From Eubacteriaceae bacterium UBA1433 (GTDB lineage: Bacteria > Bacillota > Clostridia > Eubacteriales > UBA1433), in assembly GCA_002329295.1 (NCBI GenBank), contig DCTT01000026.1, positions 276,305 to 318,766 on the forward strand: DNA of 42,462 nucleotides. Direction: 5' to 3'. The position numbers and the translations under genes were made by a program. How positions within the stretch are numbered: position 1 is the stretch's first letter; each line of letters begins with the position of its first letter. Shown piece after piece: positions 9,040 through 18,525 of this stretch. The notes below the pieces were generated by a model. That model did not search any database and was not told the DNA's origin. It saw only the letters and a program-made list of their open reading frames with translations.

Positions 9040-9060
9040 TGAGTGGGGCTGCCCCACTCA
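9040..9060 (-). terminator. Perfect hairpin in the rimP-nusA leader
   Basis: A 10-bp perfect inverted repeat with a single-base loop in the sequence (TGAGTGGGGC then GCCCCACTCA), very GC-rich compared with its surroundings. It begins just downstream of the predicted transcription start of the rimP promoter and about 26 bases before the rimP ATG. On the minus strand it is followed by ATTCAATTTTAT, a poor U-tract. It could end polC transcripts, act as a NusA-sensitive attenuator, or stabilise the mRNA 5' end. Which role is not decidable here. Confidence 0.5.
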
Positions 9061-9073
9061 CCGATTGCATTTC

Positions 9074-9102
9074 ATTATACATGATTCTATCAACAAATGC
9101 AA
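9074..9102 (-). promoter_or_regulatory. Sigma-A promoter of the rimP-nusA-infB operon
   Basis: On the minus strand, a -35 TTGCAT at 9097-9102 and a perfect -10 TATAAT at 9074-9079 are separated by 17 bases. It lies in the 104-base gap between the polC stop and rimP, the only sizeable gap in this stretch, so it separates the pyrH-polC unit from the rimP-pnp unit. Confidence 0.75.
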
Positions 9103-9118
9103 GATATTTTTCTTCCTT

Positions 9119-12100
9119 TTAAAAGAAAGAAAACTGATCCGTCTTTTGCACACCTTCCAAAGCACCCATATCTTGCAACGCCTCAATGACCGCTGCCGAA
9201 GCTGATGTTCGTTTTTTTAGATCTTCAATCGACGAAAAAGGTTCTTTCTTACTTTCTTCATAAATTTTTTTCGTTACCTTTTCTCCTGCACCTTCAATAA
9301 CTTTATAAGGCAAAATCAAACTGTCACCGGAAATAATAAAATCATTGTAATGCGACTTTCCGATTATAATTGTTTCAAATCGATACCCTCTGCACAACAT
9401 CTCCAGAGCCAATTCCAAACTGGTCAGCGTATCTTTTTGTGTGGGCGTTAAATTTTTTATAGAATAATATTTCCCGATTTCCTTGCGGATCACGCCGGGT
9501 CCTTTCAAGATGGTCTCCGTATCAAAATCCTTGGAACGAATCGAAAAATACGCACAATAATATTGCAAAGGATAATAAACTTTATAGTAAGCCACACGAA
9601 ATCCCATCATAACATAAGCCGCCGCATGCGCTTTGGGAAACATATATTTGATTTTATTACAAGAATCAATATACCATTCTTCTATATGGAGAGCTCTCAT
9701 TTTTTTTGTGTCGCTCTCTGTCAAGCCTTTTCCTTTTCGCACTCGCTCCATAATATCAAAGGCTGATTTTGCATCCATATTCATTTGCATCAGATAAACC
9801 ATGATGCTGTCTCGCGTGGAAATGACATTTTTGATGGTAGCCGTTTTATTTTTGATATATTCCACCGCATTGTTAGTCCAAACATCTCTGCCGTGCGACA
9901 GACCTGAGATGCGTATTAAGTCATCAAAACATTGCGGATTGGCCTGACGCAACATTTCACGCACAAATTTTGTACCGAATTCCGGCACTCCGTAGGTACC
10001 CACATCTGTTAAAATATTGATATCCTTTAGGTTCAACGCCTCCGTGGAAGTAAAAAGACTCATGACTTTTTCATCGTCAAGCTTGATGTCTTTGGCTGAA
10101 AAATTCGTCAATTTTTGCAACGCGTTAATCATCGTCGGATCATCATGTCCCAATAAGTCCAGCTTCAATAATCTGCCTTTCAACGCATCATAATCAAAAC
10201 AGGTGGTGATCACGCCTTTGCTTGCATCGTTTGCAGGATACTGCACAGGGGTAAATTGAAAGATCTCCATGCCTTCTGGTAACACAATCAAGCCGCCGGG
10301 ATGTTGCCCCGTGGTGCTTTTTACCTCGCTGCAACCTATTTCAAGGCGTTTTTGTTCCGCCATATTCATTTCATGTCCGCATTCTTCCATATATTTTCTG
10401 ACATAGTTTCGCGCAAGACTGGAAGCAACTTTGCTGATGGTTCCCGATCGAAATACATTTTGCTCGCCGAGCATTTCTTCTACAAATCGATGGATTTTTC
10501 CCTGATAATCGCTTGCAAAGTTTAAATCAATATCGGGTTCCTTGTCTCCTTCAAATCCCAAAAAACACTCAAAGGGTATATCAAACCCGTCCTTTTCGTA
10601 GGGCGTTTGGCATTTGATACACAATTTGTCCGGCAAGTCTGCTCCGACACCATATCGCTTTGCATCCGCAAATTCCGTATGCTGACATTTCGGACAGACA
10701 TAATGCGGCGGCAACGGATTTACTTCGGTAATTCCCAATAATGTTGCGGCAAACGAAGAGCCCACCGACCCTCTTGACCCTACCAGGTAGCCGTCTTCAT
10801 GGGCTTTGTGCACTACCTTTTGCGCCAAATAATACAAGGCCGAATAGTTGTATTTATCAATGACCGCCAACTCTTTTTCAATGCGCTTTTCAATAAGTTC
10901 CGGCAGTTGCGACCCGTATTTTATATGTGCTTTTTCATAAATGTAGTCGGAGACAATTTGCCCGACTCCTTCTATCACGGGTGGAAACGAGCCCTGACGA
11001 ACCGGCACAAGGCCTTCTTCACAGTGCTGAGCAATCAATACCGGGTTGTCTACCACCGCCGCTTGCGCAGTCTCTTTATCCAAATAGAAAAACTCCTCCA
11101 GCATTTGTGCAGTAGAGCGCAAATAGAGCGGCGCTTGAACTTCGGCATTGTCATATTTCAGTGCGTTCATCAACACAGCGCGATACACACTGTCTTTTGC
11201 ATCCAAAAAATGCACATCGCCCGTGGCTACAAAAGGCTTGTTTTTTTGTTTTGCCAACCGAATGATCTCACGATTGATTTCGATAATATCGTCACTGCTT
11301 CGCAAAACCTCTTCGTCCACCAAGTACATCGAGTTGCCCAAGGGCTGAATTTCAAGATAATCGTAAAAATCCGCTAACTCCGAAAGATATATTTCACTGC
11401 GTTCATCAACGAACGCCTGATACACTTCTCCACCATCGCAAGCGCTGCCTACAATCAAATTTTGTTTATATTTTCTGATTTCACTTTTTAAAATTTTCGG
11501 CCTGCGATAAAAATAATGAATGTTTGCATGCGAAATCATGCGATACATATCTTCAATGCCCTGCTGATTTTTTGCTAACAAAATACAATGGTGGTGGCGT
11601 TTTCGCCGATCGCTTTCCGCCGATTTTTTATAGTCGGCCAACTGTTGAATCTTGTTAATTTGATCTTTTTTCGCCAAATTCAAAATATGCAACAATATTT
11701 TTGCCGTCACCAGCGCATCCGAAAGCGCACGGTGCGCCTGCAGGTTTTCGAGTTTTAAATGTTTGGTTACCGATTTGAGTTTGTGGGTTTTGAGTTCGGG
11801 AAATGCCCGTCTGCTCAAATGCAATGCATCCAAGTATACAAAATCTTCCTGCTTTTCGGCTTGGCGAAGCGCTTTATCGATAAATGCGGAATCAAAGGAT
11901 GCATTATAGCTGCTGATCAGTTTGCACGACCCGCAAAATTCCAAAAATTCCTGCAACGCTACGGCAATGGGCGGCGCTTCTTCCAGCATGGCCTGCGTAA
12001 TGGAAGTAATTTCGGTAATTCTGGCCGATACATTCGTTGTCGGCTTCACTAACGTGCTGAATTCTTCCGTAATGGCGTTATTTTTTATTTTCACGGCGCC

Positions 12101-13402
12101 GATTTCGATAATCTCGCCTACCCTAGCACTTAAACCCGTTGTCTCTACATCCAAGACAATGATTTCGTCGTCTATCTCTTGATCAATCTCTTTGCTCAAA
12201 ATCAAATTTTCATCGTTAATCATATAGGCTTCCATTCCATAGATTACTTTGATTCCGTATTTTTGAGACAGTTCATAGGCATCGGGATAAGCATATACAC
12301 CGCCGTGATCCGTAATCGCAACGGTTTTATGCCCCATTTGATCGAGCTTGAAAAAAATATCTTCGATTTTTGACACCGCATCACGTTCGCTGTACTGCGT
12401 ATGACAATGCAGCTCCACTCGTTTTTTTTCTGCATTGTCAAAGTAGTCTTGCTTATGCAACTGTTGTATACCGTAACACTGAATGTATCGTTCATTGTTA
12501 TACTCGTCAAACCCTACTTTTCCGCTGATACAAACATGTCGCGTTTTTTTTATTTTTTCATGCAAATGTTCAATGCTGTCTTTGTCCGCATTGATGCGGG
12601 CTTCCGCTGAAGTCTCTCCATCATGCAAATACAGTTTTATAAAGGAACGCAACCTGGTATCAATGATTTCCGAAAAAAACACACGCCCTTGCGCTACAAT
12701 CGTCCCTCCGATCATTTTTTCTTGCAAAGCTGCAAGGATACCCTTTTTTTGTTTGGGCATCCTGCCATACAATACTTCTCCGAAAGTTGCATTTGTTGCA
12801 TTGTTGCTTTTTTCATTTTGCGAGGAAGTTTTGCGTGATGCTGCCGGCGTCTTTTTCTTTTTTTCTGCCGTATCCGGCTGCTTGCCGGGCGCAGCGGGCT
12901 CTGTGGCGTCCTTTGATATATTTTCCGGTAGTTTTTCAGCTTCAACCAGTTTCACAACCACTTCTTCATGAAGGCGGTTTTTGACCCAGGCGGCAATTTT
13001 TTCCGGAATTTGCTGCTCTCGCAACTCTTCAAAATGTCCGGGCGTATAAACCGGAATTTCGATTTTATCCTCGCTGATATTCCATTTTTGTCCCAGCAAT
13101 AGCACCGCTCTCTCTTCGCCTCTTGCAATCTCTTTCAATAACTCTCCTCTATGTTCCGCAAGGTATTTGGCGATATCTGCGCTGCGCTCTGTCTGTACGA
13201 TTTGTATTGTTTCGATAAAAGGATAGGATCGTGCAATTCTTTCTCTGATGGCTTCTATTTGCGCCTGCTCATAAGGGCGCAGTGTGCTGATATGAAATAC
13301 GGCTTTGCCGTCTTTTGCTAAAACAACTTTCTCGATCCGACAATCTTTTGCATACTCGATGCCGGTTACATCGATTAATTCTCTTAAATATTTTTTTTGC
13401 AT
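9119..13402 (-). CDS. polC: DNA polymerase III alpha subunit, PolC type
   Basis: Replicative polymerase of Gram-positive bacteria with built-in proofreading; 1427 residues, normal length. Order: N-terminal domain, a Lys/Ala-rich linker near 175-205, OB fold (about 220-310), then the first PHP part with ELHCHTQYS near 330. The inserted DEDD 3'-5' exonuclease starts with VLDVETTGLSARVGEI near 415, followed by the second PHP part. A four-cysteine zinc site (CPKC...CIKC) lies near 900-930, and the polymerase core with EPDIDLNF near 955. The frame is open to an ATG at 13426, but AAAGGG precedes the ATG at 13400-13402 (MQKKYLREL), so I prefer it. It directly follows ispG, as in Clostridia. Confidence 0.97.
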   Translation of the reverse strand: MQKKYLRELIDVTGIEYAKDCRIEKVVLAKDGKAVFHISTLRPYEQAQIEAIRERIARSYPFIETIQIVQTERSADIAKYLAEHRGELLKEIARGEERAVLLLGQKWNISEDKIEIPVYTPGHFEELREQQIPEKIAAWVKNRLHEEVVVKLVEAEKLPENISKDATEPAAPGKQPDTAEKKKKTPAASRKTSSQNEKSNNATNATFGEVLYGRMPKQKKGILAALQEKMIGGTIVAQGRVFFSEIIDTRLRSFIKLYLHDGETSAEARINADKDSIEHLHEKIKKTRHVCISGKVGFDEYNNERYIQCYGIQQLHKQDYFDNAEKKRVELHCHTQYSERDAVSKIEDIFFKLDQMGHKTVAITDHGGVYAYPDAYELSQKYGIKVIYGMEAYMINDENLILSKEIDQEIDDEIIVLDVETTGLSARVGEIIEIGAVKIKNNAITEEFSTLVKPTTNVSARITEITSITQAMLEEAPPIAVALQEFLEFCGSCKLISSYNASFDSAFIDKALRQAEKQEDFVYLDALHLSRRAFPELKTHKLKSVTKHLKLENLQAHRALSDALVTAKILLHILNLAKKDQINKIQQLADYKKSAESDRRKRHHHCILLAKNQQGIEDMYRMISHANIHYFYRRPKILKSEIRKYKQNLIVGSACDGGEVYQAFVDERSEIYLSELADFYDYLEIQPLGNSMYLVDEEVLRSSDDIIEINREIIRLAKQKNKPFVATGDVHFLDAKDSVYRAVLMNALKYDNAEVQAPLYLRSTAQMLEEFFYLDKETAQAAVVDNPVLIAQHCEEGLVPVRQGSFPPVIEGVGQIVSDYIYEKAHIKYGSQLPELIEKRIEKELAVIDKYNYSALYYLAQKVVHKAHEDGYLVGSRGSVGSSFAATLLGITEVNPLPPHYVCPKCQHTEFADAKRYGVGADLPDKLCIKCQTPYEKDGFDIPFECFLGFEGDKEPDIDLNFASDYQGKIHRFVEEMLGEQNVFRSGTISKVASSLARNYVRKYMEECGHEMNMAEQKRLEIGCSEVKSTTGQHPGGLIVLPEGMEIFQFTPVQYPANDASKGVITTCFDYDALKGRLLKLDLLGHDDPTMINALQKLTNFSAKDIKLDDEKVMSLFTSTEALNLKDINILTDVGTYGVPEFGTKFVREMLRQANPQCFDDLIRISGLSHGRDVWTNNAVEYIKNKTATIKNVISTRDSIMVYLMQMNMDAKSAFDIMERVRKGKGLTESDTKKMRALHIEEWYIDSCNKIKYMFPKAHAAAYVMMGFRVAYYKVYYPLQYYCAYFSIRSKDFDTETILKGPGVIRKEIGKYYSIKNLTPTQKDTLTSLELALEMLCRGYRFETIIIGKSHYNDFIISGDSLILPYKVIEGAGEKVTKKIYEESKKEPFSSIEDLKKRTSASAAVIEALQDMGALEGVQKTDQFSFF

Positions 13403-13415
13403 TTTTTTCCCTTTG

Positions 13416-14480
13416 TCACTGCTCATTCTTGTCTATCCAAGCATTTAGATGCTGCAGCAATGTTTCTACCGCATCTTCTGTTTTTACATATTGAATCATT
13501 TTGCCGCGGGCAAATAACAGGGCATTGTCGCTGCCGAAAGCCAAGCCCAAATCTGCTTCTTTTGCCTCACCCGGCCCGTTTACGGCGCACCCCATTACCG
13601 CTAATTTTACGTGAACTTTCATGTGTTTCGTCTTTTCACGCACTTCTTTTGCATAGTTGATTACATCTGCTTTACATCGACCGCACGTAGGACACGATAT
13701 CACTTCTATACCCGCTTTTTCTATGCCCAGCAGTCGCAAAATACGTCTGCCTGCTTGCACTTCATAAATCGGGTCATCGCTTAACGAAACGCGCAAAGTG
13801 TCTCCCACACCGGCGAGCAACAGCGCGCCGATTCCCGCCGCAGACTTGATGATGCCGTCCTCATAAGTGCCTGCTTCGGTAACGCCGATATGCAACGGAT
13901 AATCACACTGAGCGCTAAACAATCTATTGGCTGCATAGGTCGTTTGCACATCCGACGACTTAATAGAAATCACCAGGTCGTAAAACTTCTTCTCTTCCGC
14001 AAAGGCCACATAACGCAATGCATCTTCCACAAGGGCCTCAGCGGTTGCCGCACCATATTTTGTCAATAAATCTTTTGACAGCGACCCCGAATTCACGCCG
14101 ATGCGAACGGCACACCCCTTGGTCTTTGCTTTGCTCAACACTTCGGCCGCCTTTTCAAATCCCCCGATATTGCCCGGATTGATTCTCACTTTATCCGCAC
14201 CATACTCCAATGCTGCAATCGCAAGACGATGATCAAAATGAATGTCCGCTACCAGCGGCAAACGAATGGCTTTTTTGATTTCATCAATCGCTTCAGCGGC
14301 TTTGATATTCGGAACTGCGCAACGAATGATATCGCATCCGCCCTCCGTTAATTGTGCGATTTGCGCAACAGTGCTTTTTACATCCGCCGTATCCGTCTTG
14401 GTCATTGACTGCACGGCAATGGCATGGTCTGCACCGACAGCTATATTTTGAATTCTTACTTCTCTCGTTTTTTTTCTCAT
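13416..14480 (-). CDS. ispG: 4-hydroxy-3-methylbut-2-enyl diphosphate synthase IspG
   Basis: Seventh enzyme of the MEP isoprenoid pathway, converting MEcPP to HMBPP with a [4Fe-4S] cluster; 354 residues. The TIM-barrel part has GGCDIIRCAVPN, VADIHFD and DKVRINPGNIG. The cluster ligands are CPTCGRC near residue 270 and the later Cys of MGCAVNGPGE, with the catalytic Glu. It lies between rseP and polC, a common Clostridial order. The MEP-pathway gene dxr, usually found two genes upstream between cdsA and rseP, is missing here. The start ATG has only a weak Shine-Dalgarno (GATGGAT). Confidence 0.96.
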   Translation of the reverse strand: MRKKTREVRIQNIAVGADHAIAVQSMTKTDTADVKSTVAQIAQLTEGGCDIIRCAVPNIKAAEAIDEIKKAIRLPLVADIHFDHRLAIAALEYGADKVRINPGNIGGFEKAAEVLSKAKTKGCAVRIGVNSGSLSKDLLTKYGAATAEALVEDALRYVAFAEEKKFYDLVISIKSSDVQTTYAANRLFSAQCDYPLHIGVTEAGTYEDGIIKSAAGIGALLLAGVGDTLRVSLSDDPIYEVQAGRRILRLLGIEKAGIEVISCPTCGRCKADVINYAKEVREKTKHMKVHVKLAVMGCAVNGPGEAKEADLGLAFGSDNALLFARGKMIQYVKTEDAVETLLQHLNAWIDKNEQ

Positions 14481-14512
14481 TTTTATCCATCAACTCTTTA
14501 AAGTTCTCTACA

Positions 14513-15532
14513 TCAAAAAAATCTGTATACATCGTTAAAAGCAACAACAACGGCCAATAAAATCATCAAAGCAAACCCGACCAGATGGAAAATGTTTTCT
14601 CTTTCTCTGTTGACGGGTGAGCCTTTGATCCATTCGACCAACAGCAAAAATATTCTGCTTCCATCCAGCGCGGGAATAGGCAACATGTTGAGAATAGCAA
14701 GGCTTAAGCTGATGGAGGCTGCAATTTGTAAAATCGGCAGCACGCCATAGGCGGCCATTTGCCCCACTATGCTCACCACGCCAATGGGTCCGGTAAAAAC
14801 ATCCAACCCCGCCGCCCCTTTAAGCAATCCGATAAGTGTGGAAAAAATCAGCGCTGTGTAGGTTCCGATAAGGATTGCCGTCTTTTTTAACACTCCAAAA
14901 ATATTTTTGCTCATCTGCGGCGTAATGCCGATAATATATCGGTCTTCTCCCTCTACATATCCCGGTTGAATCTGAAATGTCAGATTTTCATTGGTGGCGG
15001 CACGAAAAACAACCACCTCCACAACCCCTTCCCCTTTGTAATCTTTTAATGCAACACTGATATCTTCCCATCGGTCTATCTTGCTGTTTGCAATGGAAAC
15101 CACACGATCCCCTACTGCTAATCCTACTTGTTCCGCCGGGTACCCTTGCGTAAATCCGCCTACTGTAGTTGTGGGGAGTCCCACAATCAACAGCGCAATA
15201 GCAAAAAGCACGTAAGCTGCAACAAAATTCATCAAAGAGCCTGCCGAAAAAATAAACGCGCGTGCCAATTTGCCTTTTGAACTGATGCTCTCCCCACCAC
15301 CGTCTTCATCGTCCTCGTCGACAATTTTGCAAAATCCGCCTATGGGCAAGGCACGCACAGAAAACAACGTGTGTTTTCCCTGCCTTTTGTATAAAACAGG
15401 TCCCATGCCGATTGCAAACTCCGTCATACCCACCCTGCACAAGCGAGCCGATATAAAATGACCTGCCTCATGCACGACGATTAATAAGCCAAAAATCAGC
15501 AGGGATAAAAGAATTGTCCATATATTAACCAA
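14513..15532 (-). CDS. rseP: Site-2 membrane metalloprotease RseP/RasP
   Basis: Intramembrane zinc protease of family M50, 339 residues. The first transmembrane helix holds the active site VVHEAGHF (HExxH, about residues 20-27). A single PDZ domain spans about 115-190 (GYPAEQVGLAVGDRVVSI). The C-terminal membrane region has NMLPIPALDGSRI, which carries the third zinc ligand Asp. It cleaves transmembrane anti-sigma factors and signal-peptide remnants. It starts 12 bases after cdsA, leaving no room for dxr, and precedes ispG by 32 bases. Confidence 0.94.
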   Translation of the reverse strand: MVNIWTILLSLLIFGLLIVVHEAGHFISARLCRVGMTEFAIGMGPVLYKRQGKHTLFSVRALPIGGFCKIVDEDDEDGGGESISSKGKLARAFIFSAGSLMNFVAAYVLFAIALLIVGLPTTTVGGFTQGYPAEQVGLAVGDRVVSIANSKIDRWEDISVALKDYKGEGVVEVVVFRAATNENLTFQIQPGYVEGEDRYIIGITPQMSKNIFGVLKKTAILIGTYTALIFSTLIGLLKGAAGLDVFTGPIGVVSIVGQMAAYGVLPILQIAASISLSLAILNMLPIPALDGSRIFLLLVEWIKGSPVNRERENIFHLVGFALMILLAVVVAFNDVYRFF

Positions 15533-15544
15533 ATTTTTTCTCCT

Positions 15545-16345
15545 CTACGATACGAGATACACATAACAATACACAACAGGAACCACAAAGAGAACACTGT
15601 CAATTCTGTCCAAAATTCCGCCATGACCCGGAATGAGATTTCCATAATCTTTTTTATGAAATTTTCGCTTAATGAGCGAAGCGCTCAAATCTCCGAATTG
15701 TCCAAATATACTGCCGATCGCTCCCACGAAGCCATAGTGCCACCACGGCAGATGTATTTCAAAACCCTTTGATAAAATTATGCCGAACAGGATAGAAAAA
15801 AAGATGGCTCCTGCAAAGCCGCCTACAGCGCCCTCAACGCTCTTTTTGGGGCTAATTGTCGGTGCCAGGCGCCGTTTCCCGAACTTCATTCCTACAAAAT
15901 ACGCCATCGTATCCGTCAAAACCGCTATTATAAAAATCAGCCCCACAAACAAATACCCGCTTACAAAAGAATACATTTGAATCAGCATCCCTAAGGGCAA
16001 GGCAATATATACCAAGGCAAACATCTGATACATCACATCATCGGGCTCGTGTCGATGATGTAAAATATTATAAATAAAGATAAAGATAAATGAACAAACC
16101 AATCCCGCACCTATCAAGACAGGACGATAGGCTGTCAACATCAAATTACCCAGCGCCAGTGCCATGAGCGCAAGCATTTCCGGCTTTCTTTGTTTGGCTC
16201 CATAACCGAAAACCACACTGACAAATTCATACACCGCAATCATTGCCACTATGGATGCCAGCACTGTTACAGCAATTTGGCCCATAAATAATGCGCCAAG
16301 CAAAATTGCCGCCGCAACCACGCCGGCTAAAATTCTGACTTTCAT
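15545..16345 (-). CDS. cdsA: Phosphatidate cytidylyltransferase (CDP-DAG synthase)
   Basis: Makes CDP-diacylglycerol from phosphatidate and CTP, the branch point of phospholipid synthesis; 266 residues. A polytopic membrane protein with about eight hydrophobic helices. The family signature is complete near the C-terminus: SLIKRKFHKKDYGNLIPGHG followed by GILDRIDS. Upstream TDTMAYFVGMKFGKRRLAPTISPKKS is also typical. Its ATG overlaps the uppS stop (ATGA), so the two are translationally coupled. Confidence 0.95.
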   Translation of the reverse strand: MKVRILAGVVAAAILLGALFMGQIAVTVLASIVAMIAVYEFVSVVFGYGAKQRKPEMLALMALALGNLMLTAYRPVLIGAGLVCSFIFIFIYNILHHRHEPDDVMYQMFALVYIALPLGMLIQMYSFVSGYLFVGLIFIIAVLTDTMAYFVGMKFGKRRLAPTISPKKSVEGAVGGFAGAIFFSILFGIILSKGFEIHLPWWHYGFVGAIGSIFGQFGDLSASLIKRKFHKKDYGNLIPGHGGILDRIDSVLFVVPVVYCYVYLVS

Positions 16346-17079
16346 CAGCTCTTCAATCCTCCAAACCTTCTATCCCGATTTTGATATGCGTAAACAGCTT
16401 GCGCCAAGGTCTCTATATCAAAGTCCGGCCAATAGGTTTCCGTAAACCACAATTCCGCATAACTCAGCTGCCAAATCAAAAAATTACTGATGCGCATCTC
16501 TCCTCCGGTTCGAATCATCAAGTCGGGATCAGCAAATTCTTTTGTATACAATTGTTGCGAAATCATCTCATCGTCGATATCGTCAGGCGCCACAACGCCG
16601 TCTTGCACTTGCCGAGCGATACGCTTAACTGCCCGGACAATTTCGGCTCTGCCTCCATAATTGATGGCGATATTGAGTCCCAGCCTATCGTTGTTTTTTG
16701 TTTTTTCTTCTGCTCTGGCAATGCTTTGCCGGGCAAGGTCAGAAAGTGCTTCTACATCACCGATAACTTGAATTCTAACGCCTTCTTCGTTGAGTTGATC
16801 CGTTTTTTTATCAAAATATTCCACCAGCAAGCGCATCAGGCCGGCGACCTCTTCTTGGGGTCTTTTCCAATTTTCTGTGGAAAAAGCATAGATCGTCAAT
16901 TGTGCAATTCCTAATTTGACACAAGCGCGGACAACTCTTTCTACCGTTTCCACGCCCTGACGATGACCGAACAATCGTGGCATTCCTCGTTTTTGTGCCC
17001 ATCTGCCGTTTCCGTCCATAATAACGGCAACATGGTGCGGCATTTTTTCTCTGTTCAGCAGCTCCAGATATTTTCCCAT
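16345..17079 (-). CDS. uppS: Undecaprenyl diphosphate synthase (UppS)
   Basis: Cis-prenyltransferase that extends farnesyl diphosphate with isopentenyl diphosphate to the C55 lipid carrier for peptidoglycan; 244 residues. Motifs in order: VAVIMDGNGRWAQKRG (catalytic Asp), YAFSTENWKRP, NIAINYGGRAEI and DPDLMIRTGGEMRISNFL, followed by WQLSYAELWF. It is preceded by a perfect 11-bp inverted repeat after frr. Coupled to cdsA by a one-base overlap. Confidence 0.96.
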   Translation of the reverse strand: MGKYLELLNREKMPHHVAVIMDGNGRWAQKRGMPRLFGHRQGVETVERVVRACVKLGIAQLTIYAFSTENWKRPQEEVAGLMRLLVEYFDKKTDQLNEEGVRIQVIGDVEALSDLARQSIARAEEKTKNNDRLGLNIAINYGGRAEIVRAVKRIARQVQDGVVAPDDIDDEMISQQLYTKEFADPDLMIRTGGEMRISNFLIWQLSYAELWFTETYWPDFDIETLAQAVYAYQNRDRRFGGLKS

Positions 17080-17111
17080 AATCTCTACACACCTTCTTGT
17101 ATGCTATAAAA

Positions 17112-17138
17112 TTTTATGCGGACAAAATCCGCATAAAA
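17112..17138. terminator. Perfect inverted repeat between frr and uppS
   Basis: TTTTATGCGGA and TCCGCATAAAA form an 11-bp perfect stem around a five-base loop. The outer A/T pairs give it a terminator-like shape in both directions, though the U-run on the minus strand is interrupted (AAAATTTTAT). It may partly stop pyrH-frr transcripts before uppS, or mark processing. No convincing promoter was found between it and uppS, so read-through is likely needed. Confidence 0.5.
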
Positions 17139-17167
17139 ATAAAAGGCTTTTCTTTTTATTTTTTTCT

Positions 17168-17725
17168 TTAGATCGACATAATTTCTTCTTCTTTTGCCTT
17201 CACAATTTCGTCAATTTTTTTGATTTTACTGTCTGTCAACTTTTGAATGATGTTTTCGCCGTTTTTGCAATCATCCTCGCTGATGGCACCTGTCTTTTCT
17301 TCAGCCTTTAATTCTTCAATTGCCGCACGTCGAATGTTACGGATAGCTACCTTGGTATTTTCGCCTTCTTTTTTCGACGTTTTTACCAGTTCTTTTCTTC
17401 TCTCTTCCGTAAGCTGCGGAATCACCAAGCGAATGACGCGACCATCGTTGCTGGGATTAATCCCGAGATCGGATGCCAAAATTGCTTTTTCGATAACCGA
17501 AATCATTTTGCTCTCCCAGGGCTGAATGAGAATGGTGCGCGGCTCCGGCGCCGTGATGGATGACATCTGCGAAATCGGTGTTGGTGTTCCATAATAATCT
17601 GCCACAACGCGATCCAGCATCTTCGGATTCGCTCTGCCCGCTCGCAGCGTGCTTAAATCGCTTTTTAATATTTCGATTGTCTTTTCCATTTTGTCTTCTG
17701 CTTTTTTTTCAACTGTTTTAATCAT
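17168..17725 (-). CDS. frr: Ribosome recycling factor
   Basis: 185 residues, the exact usual length. Starts MIKTVEKKAEDKMEKTIEIL and has STLRAGRANPKMLD, APEPRTILIQPWE and IPQLTEERRKELVK, all family-typical. With EF-G it splits post-termination ribosomes. The ATG overlaps the pyrH stop by eight bases (ATAGATGATTAA), so the pair is translationally coupled. Confidence 0.98.
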   Translation of the reverse strand: MIKTVEKKAEDKMEKTIEILKSDLSTLRAGRANPKMLDRVVADYYGTPTPISQMSSITAPEPRTILIQPWESKMISVIEKAILASDLGINPSNDGRVIRLVIPQLTEERRKELVKTSKKEGENTKVAIRNIRRAAIEELKAEEKTGAISEDDCKNGENIIQKLTDSKIKKIDEIVKAKEEEIMSI

Positions 17726-18446
17726 CTATTTTTCCCACTCCTTTAATCAATGTTCCTATTTTTTCGCCGCATACCGCCTTTTGAATGTTTCCGCAAGGAT
17801 GGAGTCCAAAAATATGAATCGGTATGTCGTTGTCCATGCAAAGCGATACCGCTGTAGAATCTATGACTTTTAGTCCTTGATCAAGAACATCCATATAAGT
17901 CAGCGCCTGATACATTTTGGCACTTTCGTTTTTATTGGGGTCGCAGTCATAGACACCGTCGACATTTTTCGCCGACAAAATAACTTCGGCCTCCATTTCG
18001 GCTGCACGCAAAGCTGCTGCACTGTCTGTGGTAAAATACGGATTTCCCGTTCCAAACCCAAAAATGACTACACGTCCTTTTTCTAAATGGCGAATGGCTT
18101 TCCGCCGAATATAGGGCTCGGCAAGCTCCTTCATTTCAATGGCTGTCTGCACTCGCACCTCTACTCCCAGTTGTTCCAATGCGTCTTGCAGTGCCATTGC
18201 ATTGATTACCGTTGCCAACATGCCCATGTAATCCGCATTGACCCGATCCATTCCCACACCGCTCCTGCCCCGCCAGATGTTGCCGCCTCCCACCACAATG
18301 CAAATCTCCACGCCCATCTCTTTCACTGCGCGAATATCATTACAAATCGCTTTAATTGTATCCCAATCCAACCCAAATCCCTTGTTCCCCGCAAGAGCCT
18401 CGCCGCTCATTTTAATGACAATCCTTTTATAGATTGGCTTTTCCAT
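17718..18446 (-). CDS. pyrH: UMP kinase
   Basis: Hexameric UMP kinase of the amino-acid-kinase fold, phosphorylating UMP to UDP; 242 residues from the ATG at 18444-18446. Motifs: RIVIKMSGEALAG, IVVGGGNIWRG, GTGNPYFTTDSAAALRAAEM and AKNVDGVYDCDP. The frame is open upstream to 18545, but that start would lie before the predicted promoter (-10 at 18483-18488) and inside the tsf terminator. It is the first gene of the pyrH-frr-uppS-cdsA-rseP-ispG-polC unit. Confidence 0.96.
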   Translation of the reverse strand: MEKPIYKRIVIKMSGEALAGNKGFGLDWDTIKAICNDIRAVKEMGVEICIVVGGGNIWRGRSGVGMDRVNADYMGMLATVINAMALQDALEQLGVEVRVQTAIEMKELAEPYIRRKAIRHLEKGRVVIFGFGTGNPYFTTDSAAALRAAEMEAEVILSAKNVDGVYDCDPNKNESAKMYQALTYMDVLDQGLKVIDSTAVSLCMDNDIPIHIFGLHPCGNIQKAVCGEKIGTLIKGVGKIDD

Positions 18447-18482
18447 TCTGCGCCTGCCTTCTGAAACTTTTTTCTTTTCCCT

Positions 18483-18511
18483 ATGATACAACATATCCTT
18501 TGAATTTTCAA
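18483..18511 (-). promoter_or_regulatory. Predicted promoter of pyrH
   Basis: Minus-strand -35 TTGAAA at 18506-18511 and -10 TATCAT at 18483-18488, separated by 17 bases. It lies directly after the strong tsf terminator, with about 30 bases of leader to the pyrH ATG. Confidence 0.6.
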
Positions 18512-18525
18512 ACCCAAAATACATG

